Positions 18,114-27,834 of a stretch of 64,000 nucleotides of DNA are shown here, in pieces. The translations under genes and the position numbers were made by a program. Where the stretch lies: assembly GCF_000284035.1 (NCBI RefSeq), contig NC_016887.1:124001-188000 (forward strand), read 5' to 3'. The notes below the pieces were generated by a model. The model was not told the DNA's origin. It worked only from the letters and a program-made list of their open reading frames with translations, and did not search any database. Source of the stretch: Nocardia cyriacigeorgica GUH-2 (lineage in GTDB: Bacteria; Actinomycetota; Actinomycetes; Mycobacteriales; Mycobacteriaceae). Every line of letters starts with the position of its first letter. The first letter of the stretch is position 1.

Positions 18114-19739
18114 ATGCCGCAACGAAACGACAGCGCAGGCGCGGATTTCGCGTTACGCGCGAAGAACGCCCTGGCAGTGCCGCATCTACCGCAGTCGATG
18201 CGCCGGCGCCGAGGCAAGAAGAGCTCGTTGCTGGTCGTCGGCGCGACAGCCCTGCTCGTCGCCGGTCCACTGGTGCTGTGGACCGGCGACGATGTGTATA
18301 GGCCGCTTGCCGGACCGGGCCACGGCCGCGGCATGAGTCAGCACGGCGCCCTGCAGAGCGCGCAAGACGGCTGGACGGCCGAGCGCATCCTCGGCCACTA
18401 CTACCCGGGCGCCACGCTCGGCGCGGTCGGGCCCACCACCCTCGCCGTCCGGTTGATGGCGCAGGACGATTCGACCCTCGACGCCTATGCCGACGCCGGC
18501 GCGCGGGTGGCGGGCCGGATCATCGGCCCCGGCGAGGTCGCCCACCTCACCGCGCTGCCCGACGGCGGCGCGAACGTGGTGGTCACGACCGGTTGCGACG
18601 GCGAAGTGCTCTGGCAAACCTCCACCGCGGACCCGTGGATCTACCCCGTCGATCCCGCCCCGGGCCGTCCGGCCGCCGAACACCTGACCCTGTGCGGCGG
18701 CGGCGCGTATCGCGGCTCGCTCGGCGTGGCCAGCGAGGACGGCGCCGCGCGCACGGTGAACCGGGTGGACGTGGAGGACTACCTGCTCGGCGTCGTCCCG
18801 GCCGAAGTGCAGGCCAACTGGGCCGACAAGGGTGCCGCCGAAGCCCTGCGCGCCCAGGCCATCGCGGCCCGTTCCTACGCGCTGGCCGAAACGCGCTATC
18901 CGTACGCGCAGACCTGCGACACCACCGACTGCCAGGTCTATCCCGGTACCGCCAAAGAAGATCCGCGCACCGCGGCCGCCGTGGCCTCGACCGCGGGCAT
19001 GGTGCTGCTGCGCGACGGGCACGTGCTGCGATCGGAGTACTCCGCCGCGCCCGACGGCGGGCAGCCGGCCGATATCCAGACCTTCGAAGTCGGGCCCACG
19101 CCTGCCGAATTGAGCGTCGGCGCACCGCCGTCCGGTCCGGCGCCGCGAACGCGGGCCTCCGACACCGAATCGCCGATCGAGGCCGAATACGCCCGGATCG
19201 GCGGTGCGGAGAGTTCGGTGGGCGAACCCATCGGGCCGGAGATGATCCTGCCCGAGAACGCGGGGCTGTACCGGCTGTACAGCAATGGCGTCATCATCTA
19301 CACGCCGACGCTCGGCGCGCAGGTCGTGGACTTCACGACGTTGCTCGAGCTGGTGCCCGATCTGACCAATTCGGCGCCGGGTAGTGCTGAGCCCGAGGTG
19401 CCTGGTGAGGGTGTTGCGCCTGGTGCGACCGAGCCCGGCGTTGCCGTCGAAGGGCAGGGTGGGCCCGGGGCTCCCGGTGCGCCGGGGGATCCGGCAGGAG
19501 CGGTGCCGGCAGATCCGGGCGCACCAGTTCCTGGAACTCCGGCCGCGCCTGCGCCGGGTACTCCGGCGGCTCCGGGCGATCCGGCGGCGCCGAGCGCTCC
19601 CGCGTCCGGCGAAACCGCGCCCGAGGTGCAGCGAACCCCCGCCGCAGGCACGCCCGAGATCCAACCTCCGGAGGCTGCGGTCTGGGCGGAACTGCCGACC
19701 GAGGCCGATGTGTTCGGTAGGCCGCAGGGCGGGGCCTGA
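18114..19739 (+). CDS. SpoIID/LytB-domain protein with LGFP-like segment and Pro-rich tail
   Basis: 541 residues from the ATG at 18114 (AAGGGGAG upstream). Residues about 35-56 form a signal anchor. The SpoIID signature GHGRGMSQHGALQSA is at residues 69-83, before the core VDVEDYLLGVVPAE (from about 219) with LRAQAIAARSYAL and CDTTDCQVY. In Bacillus SpoIID the GHGxGMSQ segment is near the C-terminus, so the order is permuted. SpoIID is a lytic transglycosylase acting on denuded glycan. An LGFP-like segment (VGEPIGPEMILPENAG) and about 120 Pro/Ala/Gly residues follow. It is divergent from the amidase and shares its regulatory region. Confidence 0.82.
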   Translation: MPQRNDSAGADFALRAKNALAVPHLPQSMRRRRGKKSSLLVVGATALLVAGPLVLWTGDDVYRPLAGPGHGRGMSQHGALQSAQDGWTAERILGHYYPGATLGAVGPTTLAVRLMAQDDSTLDAYADAGARVAGRIIGPGEVAHLTALPDGGANVVVTTGCDGEVLWQTSTADPWIYPVDPAPGRPAAEHLTLCGGGAYRGSLGVASEDGAARTVNRVDVEDYLLGVVPAEVQANWADKGAAEALRAQAIAARSYALAETRYPYAQTCDTTDCQVYPGTAKEDPRTAAAVASTAGMVLLRDGHVLRSEYSAAPDGGQPADIQTFEVGPTPAELSVGAPPSGPAPRTRASDTESPIEAEYARIGGAESSVGEPIGPEMILPENAGLYRLYSNGVIIYTPTLGAQVVDFTTLLELVPDLTNSAPGSAEPEVPGEGVAPGATEPGVAVEGQGGPGAPGAPGDPAGAVPADPGAPVPGTPAAPAPGTPAAPGDPAAPSAPASGETAPEVQRTPAAGTPEIQPPEAAVWAELPTEADVFGRPQGGA

Positions 19740-19758
19740 ACTTTCCCTGAGGCGCAGC

Positions 19759-19789
19759 TTGACCTTGACGTAACGTCAACTTGCATGCT
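19759..19789 (+). promoter_or_regulatory. MerR-type promoter with long spacer and operator
   Basis: TTGACC (19759-19764) and CATGCT (19784-19789) are separated by 19 bp, the extended spacer typical of MerR-controlled promoters. Inside the spacer TTGACGT-A-ACGTCAA (19765-19779) is a perfect 7-bp inverted repeat. The MerR gene begins at 19824, so autoregulation is expected. Confidence 0.7.
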
Positions 19790-19823
19790 GGTTGCACCGC
19801 CTCGACGGGAAGGAGTTCAGGTC

Positions 19824-20597
19824 ATGGGAGCGGGCACCCGGACCGGTGAATGGTCCATTCAGGATCTGGCCAAGGCGGCCGGTACCACCAGCCGCACGCT
19901 GCGCCACTACGGCGAGCTGGGGCTGTTGCCGCCGAGCCGGATCGGGACCAACGGGTACCGCTATTACGACCAGGACTCTCTCGTGCGGTTGCAACGCATC
20001 CTGTTGCTGCGAGATCTCGGCCTCGGCCTGCCGGTCATCGCCGATGTGCTCGCCGGTGAGCAGGACACCACCGCTGCACTGCATACGCACCTGGAACTGC
20101 TTCGGCAGGAACAGGATCGGATCCGGCGTCGGATCGAGTCGGTGAACTCAACGCTGCGCAAAATGGAAAGAGGTGAAAAGCTCGTGGCAGCAGAAGTTTT
20201 CGACGGGTTCGACCACACCCAGTACAAGGACGAGGTCATCGAGCGGTGGGGCAAGGAGGCCTACGAGAGCGGTGACCGCTGGTGGCGCTCGCTGAGCGAG
20301 GCCGACAAGGCCGCCTTCCAGCAGACCCAGCTCGATATCGCCGCCGATTTCGGCCGGGCCCGCGCGGCCGGGCTCGAACCCGGCAGCGACGAGGTGCAGG
20401 CCATCACCCAGCGTCACTACGAGTGGGTGTCCGGCGGCTACCAGGGCAAGCGCCCCGGCGCCGACCATTTCGCCGGACTCGGCGAGATGTACGTCGCCGA
20501 CCCGCGTTTCGGTCAGAACTACGACCGGCACGGCGAGGGCACCGCCGAACTCGTCCGTGACGCCATGCGGATCTACGCCGAGCGCAACCTCCGCTAG
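19824..20597 (+). CDS. MerR-family regulator with TipAS ligand-binding domain
   Basis: 257 residues; the ATG at 19824 is chosen because AAGGAG lies 8 nt upstream. The N-terminal MerR DNA-binding domain (WSIQDLAKAAGTTSRTLRHYGELGLLPPSRIGTNGYRYY) and the helix for dimerisation (about 85-115) are followed by an all-helical TipAS domain (about 140-257) with the AAFQQTQLDIAADFG and MYVADPRFGQNYD segments. In Streptomyces, TipAL binds thiopeptide-like molecules through this domain and activates its own promoter by untwisting a 19-bp spacer. The promoter here has that spacer. No export gene lies next to it. Confidence 0.88.
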   Translation: MGAGTRTGEWSIQDLAKAAGTTSRTLRHYGELGLLPPSRIGTNGYRYYDQDSLVRLQRILLLRDLGLGLPVIADVLAGEQDTTAALHTHLELLRQEQDRIRRRIESVNSTLRKMERGEKLVAAEVFDGFDHTQYKDEVIERWGKEAYESGDRWWRSLSEADKAAFQQTQLDIAADFGRARAAGLEPGSDEVQAITQRHYEWVSGGYQGKRPGADHFAGLGEMYVADPRFGQNYDRHGEGTAELVRDAMRIYAERNLR

Positions 20598-20625
20598 CTC
20601 CGGCTCGACGGCCGGCTGTTTCGAC

Positions 20626-20666
20626 GACGCCCGCATCGGGAAACTCCCGCGTGCGGGCGTCTTCGG
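20626..20666 (+). terminator. Terminator of the MerR gene
   Basis: GACGCCCGCA at 20626-20635 pairs perfectly with TGCGGGCGTC at 20652-20661, with an inner GGG/CCC pairing. It lies 29 bp after the stop codon. Only a weak T run (TTCGG) follows. Confidence 0.6.
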
Positions 20667-20726
20667 CTGGCTCGCTGTCGGGACCACACGGTAGAGTTCC
20701 GGCGACATCGAGAGGGGGGAAGTCCC

Positions 20727-21374
20727 ATGAGTTATCCCTATGGTCACCCGGGTCAGGGTCAACCCGGTTACCCCGCGCCGCACGGCTACGGGCCACCGCC
20801 CGGCTACGGCGCGCCACCGGCGTACGGACAGCCGCCCGGTTACGGCTACCCGCCCCAGCCGCAGCAATCGGCAAGCGGCGGAACCGGAATCACGGCGGGC
20901 ATTCTCGCGATGATCTGCGGTGCGCTCTATGTCTGGGGCGTCATCCGGGCGGTGCAGCTGACCAACCAGCTCGGCGCACCCGTGGTGAGCGGGGCCCGCC
21001 GGCGCGGCGGTGGCGGCAGCAGCTCCCGCAGCGATGTCGACATCGATTTCGATATCTCGCAGAACTCCGCCGACATCATGCTGTGGCTGACCGGCTTCAT
21101 CGCCTTCCTGATGCTGCTCGGCGGCCTACTGCTGGTGTGCCGCACCAAGTTCGGCCGCGTCACCGTCATCGTCGCCAGCGTGCTCGCCCTGATCAACTTC
21201 GCCTGGGCAGTCAGCGTGATCGGCACCGTCGTCGGCCAGATGTTCATCGACCTGGCCCTGGTAGTAACCATCCTCATCCTGGCCTCCCTAGGCGCCACCG
21301 GCCGCTGGATCCGCGCCCCCCGCACCCCCGCCGTCGCCCCCGCCCCGATGTACGGGCACTACCCCTACCGCTGA
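20727..21374 (+). CDS. Pro/Gly/Tyr-rich small membrane protein 1
   Basis: 215 residues. The first 50 are a disordered, Tyr/Pro/Gly-rich segment (MSYPYGHPGQGQPGYPAPHGYG). Four hydrophobic segments follow, with a charged SSRSDVDIDFDIS loop between the first and second and a short PYR end. GAGGGGGGAAG precedes the ATG. It is the first of three tandem genes sharing this plan. I do not recognise a function; proteins with such N-termini in actinobacteria are often small membrane proteins of unknown role. Confidence 0.75.
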   Translation: MSYPYGHPGQGQPGYPAPHGYGPPPGYGAPPAYGQPPGYGYPPQPQQSASGGTGITAGILAMICGALYVWGVIRAVQLTNQLGAPVVSGARRRGGGGSSSRSDVDIDFDISQNSADIMLWLTGFIAFLMLLGGLLLVCRTKFGRVTVIVASVLALINFAWAVSVIGTVVGQMFIDLALVVTILILASLGATGRWIRAPRTPAVAPAPMYGHYPYR

Positions 21375-21534
21375 GCCGCCCCGACCCGTCCATCTTGCTC
21401 GCCGCCGTGCACGACAGGTGACCCGAGCACGCCCATCGGGTGGACCTGATGAGCTGCGCTGTGCTGCCACCAGTCCCAATCACCGCGCCCGGAGCCCTGG
21501 AGCCGACCGTGCGCGTTCGATCGGAGGAGTTTCG

Positions 21535-22188
21535 ATGAGTTATCCGTCCGGCCATCCCGGTCCGCCCGGCGCGCCGCCGTATCCCGGCTACCAGCCCGCG
21601 CCGCATCCCGGCTACCAGTCGGCGCCGCATTCGGCCCCATACGCCGGTTACCAGGCCGCGCCGCATGGTGCGGCGCCGGGTTACTCACCGGCACCCGGTG
21701 CACATCCGCCGCCGATCGGAGCGACGGAGGAGTCGAGTCGCGGCACAGTGACGGCAGCGGGCTGGATGGCGATACTGCTCGGCGTGCTGACCGTCATCGC
21801 CGGTTGGCTGTGGTTCTACGCGGCCCTGCGTATCGAGGACAGCCTCGACCGGTTGGCCAACGAGGCCGAGCGAGCCGAGATGATGCAGCTGCGGACGATC
21901 GGCGCCTTCCAGTTCCTGCTCGCCTTGATGTGGTTCGTCGGCGGTTTCCTGCTGCTGCGTCGCAAGCCCGCCGGCCGGATCATCGTGCTGGTGATGTGCG
22001 GCTTCGCCATCCTCGGCGGCTTGGTCGGCATCGTGCTGGGCCTGGCGAGCGGCGCCGTCGTCACCGCGCTCGGTGGCATGGTCAACCTGGTGTTCGCCGT
22101 GATCACGCTGTGCCTGGCGTTGTCGGGCGGCAGCCGTCGCGCCCCGGCACCGGGGGTACCGCACGCGCAGTACCCGCCGTACATGTAG
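21535..22188 (+). CDS. Pro/Gly/Tyr-rich small membrane protein 2
   Basis: 217 residues from the ATG at 21535, which has GGAGGAG upstream. The N-terminal 60 residues carry repeats of GYQxAPH (GYQPAPHPGYQSAPHSAP). Four hydrophobic segments follow, with a charged loop between the first and second (RIEDSLDRLANEAERAEMM) and a Tyr/Pro tail (AQYPPYM). The start region, GAGGAGTTTCGATGAGT followed by the codons for a YPSGHP peptide, closely matches the next gene, pointing to a tandem duplication. Confidence 0.75.
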   Translation: MSYPSGHPGPPGAPPYPGYQPAPHPGYQSAPHSAPYAGYQAAPHGAAPGYSPAPGAHPPPIGATEESSRGTVTAAGWMAILLGVLTVIAGWLWFYAALRIEDSLDRLANEAERAEMMQLRTIGAFQFLLALMWFVGGFLLLRRKPAGRIIVLVMCGFAILGGLVGIVLGLASGAVVTALGGMVNLVFAVITLCLALSGGSRRAPAPGVPHAQYPPYM

Positions 22189-22306
22189 GGCAGGCGGTCC
22201 TGAGTCGTTGAGCCGTTCCCGCATCGGGCGTGCGACGCGACCGGACGCGGGCTTGGGCGCACCGCCGACTTACCAAGCTCTGCCGAGCAATCATCCGAGG
22301 AGTTCG

Positions 22307-22891
22307 ATGAGTCGTCCGTCCGGACATCCACGGCCGCGGGGCGTGCCGCCGCAGCAGAATCAGCCCGGGCAGCATCAGGGGTATCCGACCGCGCCGCCCG
22401 GCGGGTACATGGTGGGGCCGCAGGGTGGGCTCCCGATGAACAGCGGGGTGTCGAGCCGCGGCCTGGAGATCGCTGTCGGTTGCTTCGTCGTTTTTCTCGC
22501 AGTCCTGGCGGTGGCGGCGGGGCTGTGGCAATTCCATTCGGCCGGGCGGTTGCCTGTCTCCTCGGATCCGCTGATCAGGGAGATCTGGAGGGACTCGGCG
22601 GGTCGGCTGCGCACATTCGGGACGACGATGTTCCTGCTCGCTTCGATGGGGTTCATCGGCGGCTACCTGCTGATACGGGGGAAGGTGGAGGTCGGGATCA
22701 CGCTGATGGTGCTTGTCGGGCTCGGTTGTTTCGGCGGCGGGATGGTCGCGATGGCGCTCGCGGTGATGGGCCATGCTGCGGGCCTCGCGATCATGTGCAT
22801 CGCCACGGTGATCGTCGGGGTCGTCATGCTCGGGTTGGCAGCCCGGCAGCTGTGGTTGCCGACCGCCCATATGCATCCTCCGCGCAGGTGA
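22307..22891 (+). CDS. Pro/Gly-rich small membrane protein 3
   Basis: 194 residues from the ATG at 22307 (CCGAGGAG upstream). The N-terminus MSRPSGHPRPRGVPPQQNQPG is shorter and less Tyr-rich than in its two neighbours. Four hydrophobic segments and the same loop position (PLIREIWRDSAGRLRTFG) are kept, so it is a diverged member of the same family. It ends 93 bp before glf. No functional motif is visible. Confidence 0.72.
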   Translation: MSRPSGHPRPRGVPPQQNQPGQHQGYPTAPPGGYMVGPQGGLPMNSGVSSRGLEIAVGCFVVFLAVLAVAAGLWQFHSAGRLPVSSDPLIREIWRDSAGRLRTFGTTMFLLASMGFIGGYLLIRGKVEVGITLMVLVGLGCFGGGMVAMALAVMGHAAGLAIMCIATVIVGVVMLGLAARQLWLPTAHMHPPRR

Positions 22892-24214
<1,323 letters not shown>

Positions 24215-24256
24215 CCGCCGCCCGCCCGGAACCCACGCTGCGACCACAGGGAACGA

Positions 24257-26191
24257 ATGACCTCGCAACCGATTCTGGAAGAGATGACGACCGAGACCCG
24301 AGCCAAGGCGCTGCTGCAACGCATCATCCTGCCGCGGCCGGGTGAACCGCTGGACGTGCGGACCCTCTACCTGGAGGAATCGCCCACCAACGCCCGGCGC
24401 GCGCACGCACCGACCCGCACCTCGCTGTCGGTGGGGGCGGAGTCGGAGGTGTCGTTCTGCACCTACTTCAACGCGCTGCCGGCCAGCTACTGGCGCCGGT
24501 GGAGCATCCTGAGCTCGGTGGTGCTGCGGCTGGAGCTGGCCGGGCACGGCCGGGTCGACGTCTACCGCTCCAAGGCCGACGGTTCCCGCATCCATGTGCA
24601 GGGCCGGGAGTTCGCCGTCGAACCGGGCGCCGATTCGACGTTCGTGGAGTTCGAGACCGAGCTGGCCCCGTTCGAGGACGGCGGCTGGATCTGGTTCGAC
24701 ATCACCACCGACACCGCGGTCACCCTGCTGGCCGGCGGCTGGTACGCGCCGGTCGAGGCGCCCGGTGACGGCAGCATCGCGGTCGGCATGCCGACGTTCA
24801 ACCGCCCGACCGACGCGGTGAAAACGCTCGAAGCGCTCGGCTCGGATCCGCTGGTGCTCGACCAGATGAAGGCCGTGATCATCCCCGATCAGGGCAACCG
24901 CAAGGTCGTCGACGAACCCGGTTTCGCCGAGGCCGCCGCGGTGCTCGGCGACCGGCTGGCCATCCACGATCAGCCCAACCTCGGTGGTTCCGGCGGCTAC
25001 AGCCGGGTCATGTACGAGGCGCTGAAGACCACCGACGCGCAGTACATCGTCTACATGGACGACGACATCGAGATCGAGCCCGATTCGATCCTGCGCGCGC
25101 TGGCCTTCGCCCGGTTCGCCAAATCGCCGATCCTGGTCGGCGGGCAGATGCTCAACCTGCAGGAACGCTCGCATCTGCACACCATGGGCGAGGTCGTCGA
25201 CCGCGGCATCTTCATGTGGACGGCCGCGCCGAACGTCGAATACGACCACGATTTCTCCAAGTACCCGCTGCGCGACCGGGACAACTCCAAGCTGCTGCAC
25301 CGGCGCATCGACGTCGACTTCAACGGCTGGTGGACCTGCGTCATCCCGCGGCAGGTGGCCGAGGAGATCGGCCAGCCGCTGCCGTTGTTCCTGAAGTGGG
25401 ACGACGTCGAATACGGTCTGCGCGCCCGCGCGGCCGGGTACCCGACGGTCACCCTGCCGGGTGCGGCGGTGTGGCATATGGCGTGGAGCGACAAGGACGA
25501 CGCCATCGACTGGCAGGCCTACTTCCACCTGCGTAACCGCCTGGTCGTCGCGTCGCTGCATTTGCCGGGCGATGGCAAGCCGATGGTGGTGAACACCGTC
25601 AAGGCCACCCTCAAGCATCTGCTCTGCCTCGAGTACTCCACGGTCGCGATCCAGAACGAGGCGATCCGCGATTTCCTCGCCGGTCCGGAGGGCCTGTTCG
25701 ATCTGCTGCCGAGTGCGCTGGGCAAGGTCCACGCGATGCGCAAGGACTACCCGGACGCCGTCGTGCTGCCGTCGTCGACGGAACTGCCGATGGCCAGCCA
25801 CCACAGCGTCGGCGCGGTCGGCGAGCCCGGCAACCCGCTGGCCAAGGTGGCGCGCCTGGCCAAGGGTGTGGTGCACAACTTCCGCAAGGTCGATCCGGCC
25901 AACCACGACACCCCGCAGCTGAACGTGCCGACGCTGGACGCGCGCTGGTTCCTGCTGTCGCAGGTCGACGGCGTCACCGTCACCACCGCCGACGGCCGTG
26001 GCGTCGTCTACCGCAAGCGCGATCCGCGCAAGGCCGCCGAGCTGCTCAAGGAAGCGCTGCGGCTGCGTAAGGAACTCACCGCCCGTTTCCCGGAGATGCA
26101 GCAGCGCTACCGGGCCGCCCATGCCGAGCTGACCAGTGCGGCGGCGTGGGAGAAGACCTTCGGCATCAGCCAGAACGGAATCCAGAAGTGA
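24257..26191 (+). CDS. glfT2: Galactofuranosyltransferase GlfT2 (galactan polymerase)
   Basis: 644 residues, close to the 637 of Rv3808c. It is a processive family 2 enzyme that adds alternating beta-1,5 and beta-1,6 galactofuranose to the lipid-linked galactan at the inner membrane. Seen: an N-terminal beta-barrel part (about 1-160), then the GT-A domain from about residue 175 (IAVGMPTFNRP), the metal-binding YMDDDIEIEP near residue 266 and the WDDVEYGLRARAAGYP stretch with the catalytic WDD motif. GAAVWHMAW holds the conserved His. The C-terminal helical part is Lys/Arg-rich. The stop overlaps the next gene by 4 bp. Confidence 0.97.
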   Translation: MTSQPILEEMTTETRAKALLQRIILPRPGEPLDVRTLYLEESPTNARRAHAPTRTSLSVGAESEVSFCTYFNALPASYWRRWSILSSVVLRLELAGHGRVDVYRSKADGSRIHVQGREFAVEPGADSTFVEFETELAPFEDGGWIWFDITTDTAVTLLAGGWYAPVEAPGDGSIAVGMPTFNRPTDAVKTLEALGSDPLVLDQMKAVIIPDQGNRKVVDEPGFAEAAAVLGDRLAIHDQPNLGGSGGYSRVMYEALKTTDAQYIVYMDDDIEIEPDSILRALAFARFAKSPILVGGQMLNLQERSHLHTMGEVVDRGIFMWTAAPNVEYDHDFSKYPLRDRDNSKLLHRRIDVDFNGWWTCVIPRQVAEEIGQPLPLFLKWDDVEYGLRARAAGYPTVTLPGAAVWHMAWSDKDDAIDWQAYFHLRNRLVVASLHLPGDGKPMVVNTVKATLKHLLCLEYSTVAIQNEAIRDFLAGPEGLFDLLPSALGKVHAMRKDYPDAVVLPSSTELPMASHHSVGAVGEPGNPLAKVARLAKGVVHNFRKVDPANHDTPQLNVPTLDARWFLLSQVDGVTVTTADGRGVVYRKRDPRKAAELLKEALRLRKELTARFPEMQQRYRAAHAELTSAAAWEKTFGISQNGIQK

Positions 26192-26838
26192 ACGCGATGA
26201 ACCCGAGCCTGCCCCTGGTCGACCCGGCCGATGAGGGCTGCGGCGGCGCCTGCGCGTGCAGCGGCGAATACGTCGAGGTCCCGCGCGAGGTCGCGATCAT
26301 CAACGCGGTGCAGTCCACCATCGGCGCCAACCCGGCCGTGGTGTCGGCCGCCCGCGGCATGTCGCATTTCGGTGAGCACGCCCTCGGCTGGGTCGGTATC
26401 GCCGCCGCCGGCTGGCTGGTCGACAAGCCGCGCCGCAGGCAGTGGGCCGGGGTCGCGGTCGGCGCGGTCGGTGCGCACGCGGCCTCGATCGTGATCAAGC
26501 GGGTGGTCCGGCGTCCGCGGCCGAACGATCCGTCGGTGCAGGTCAACGTGTCGACGCCGAGCAAGCTGAGCTTCCCGTCCTCGCACGCCACCTCCACCGC
26601 CGCCGCTGCGGTGTTGCTCGGCCGATTGACCGGGCTACCCTTGCCTGCGGTGCTCGTCCCGCCGATGGTCTTGTCGCGGGTCGTGCTCGGGGTGCACTAT
26701 CCCTCCGACGTACTCGCCGGTTCCGCGCTCGGCGCGGCGTCGGCGGCCGCCCTGCTCGGCACCGAGAAGCGGCTGGCTTCGCGACGGGCCCGCAAACCGC
26801 GGCACGAGCGACGAGCCCGGAGGAGGCAGCTTGCGTAA
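26188..26838 (+). CDS. PAP2-family phosphatase (Rv3807c type), decaprenyl-phosphoryl-phosphoribose phosphatase candidate
   Basis: 216 residues from the GTG at 26188, which overlaps the glfT2 stop (GTGA); an ATG three codons later is also possible. The PAP2 signature is complete: KRVVRRPRP, PSSHATS and SRVVLGVHYPSDVLAG, with several membrane segments. In M. tuberculosis Rv3807c is proposed to remove the 5-phosphate from decaprenyl-phosphoryl-5-phosphoribose between UbiA and DprE1. The N-terminal CGGACACSGEY Cys cluster is a visible detail I cannot explain. It lies between glfT2 and ubiA as in mycobacteria. Confidence 0.88.
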   Translation: MNAMNPSLPLVDPADEGCGGACACSGEYVEVPREVAIINAVQSTIGANPAVVSAARGMSHFGEHALGWVGIAAAGWLVDKPRRRQWAGVAVGAVGAHAASIVIKRVVRRPRPNDPSVQVNVSTPSKLSFPSSHATSTAAAAVLLGRLTGLPLPAVLVPPMVLSRVVLGVHYPSDVLAGSALGAASAAALLGTEKRLASRRARKPRHERRARRRQLA

Positions 26839-26856
26839 CCACGGAGGGCGCCGGGA

Positions 26857-27834
26857 GTGCCGCACATGGATATGACCACGAACGAAAAGGCCTTGGTTGA
26901 GATGAGTGAAGAGCCGACCGGCGCCGATCTGGCCGAAGCCGTCGTCAAGGGCCCGCCCAAGACCCTGGCCGGTGGCCTGATCAAGGCCGTTCGGCCGCGT
27001 CAGTGGGTCAAGAACGTCCTGGTGCTGGCCGCGCCGCTGGCCGCGGGTCCCGATGTCCTCAGCGATGCCTCGGTGCTCGGGCATGTCGCGATCGCCTTCG
27101 TCGTGTTCTGTATGGCGGCCTCCGGCATCTACCTGGTCAACGACTCGATGGACGTCGAGGCCGACCGCGCCCACCCGACCAAGCGCTACCGGCCGATCGC
27201 CGCCGGTGTGGTGCCGGTGAACCTGGCCTACCTGCTCGCCGTCGTGCTGCTGGCCGGTTCGATCCTCGGTTCGCTGCTGGCCTCCTGGCAGCTCGCGGTC
27301 GTGATGGCGGTCTACATCGGCATCCAGCTCGCCTACTGCTTCGGGCTCAAGCATCAGGCCGTGCTCGACATCTGCATCGTGTCCTCGGGCTTCCTGCTGC
27401 GCGCCGTCGCCGGTGGCGCGGCCGCCGATATCGAGCTGTCGCAGTGGTTCCTGCTGGTCATGGCCTTCGGCTCGCTGTTCATGGCGGCCGGTAAGCGCTA
27501 CGCCGAATTGCAGATCGCGCTGGGCACCGGCGCCAAGATCCGCAAGTCGCTGGAGTACTACACCCCCACGTACCTGCGCTTCGTCTGGACCCTCGCGGCG
27601 ACCGGCCTGGTGATCTTCTACGGGCTGTGGGCGTTCCAGCAGGGCGAGAAGAACGAAACCATCTGGTACGCGATTTCGATGGTGCCGTTCACCATCGCAG
27701 TCCTGCGGTACGCGGTCGACGTCGATGGCGGCGAGGCCGGCGAACCCGAAGAGATCGCACTGGGGGACCGGATCCTCCAGTTCCTCGCAATCGCCTGGAT
27801 CGGAGCGGTAGGTGTCGCTGTCTATCTCACCTGA
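26857..27834 (+). CDS. ubiA: Decaprenyl-phosphate phosphoribosyltransferase
   Basis: 325 residues, membrane prenyltransferase of the UbiA superfamily (Rv3806c). It transfers 5-phosphoribose from PRPP to decaprenyl phosphate, the first committed step to decaprenyl-phosphoryl-arabinose. The NDxxDxxxD metal-binding motif is present (NDSMDVEADRAHPTKRYRP, from about residue 95), as are RPRQWVKN near the N-terminus and about nine membrane segments. Possible starts are GTG 26857 (after GGAGGG) and ATG 26866 (after GGGAG). The 3' end overlaps aftB by 23 bp. Confidence 0.95.
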   Translation: MPHMDMTTNEKALVEMSEEPTGADLAEAVVKGPPKTLAGGLIKAVRPRQWVKNVLVLAAPLAAGPDVLSDASVLGHVAIAFVVFCMAASGIYLVNDSMDVEADRAHPTKRYRPIAAGVVPVNLAYLLAVVLLAGSILGSLLASWQLAVVMAVYIGIQLAYCFGLKHQAVLDICIVSSGFLLRAVAGGAAADIELSQWFLLVMAFGSLFMAAGKRYAELQIALGTGAKIRKSLEYYTPTYLRFVWTLAATGLVIFYGLWAFQQGEKNETIWYAISMVPFTIAVLRYAVDVDGGEAGEPEEIALGDRILQFLAIAWIGAVGVAVYLT

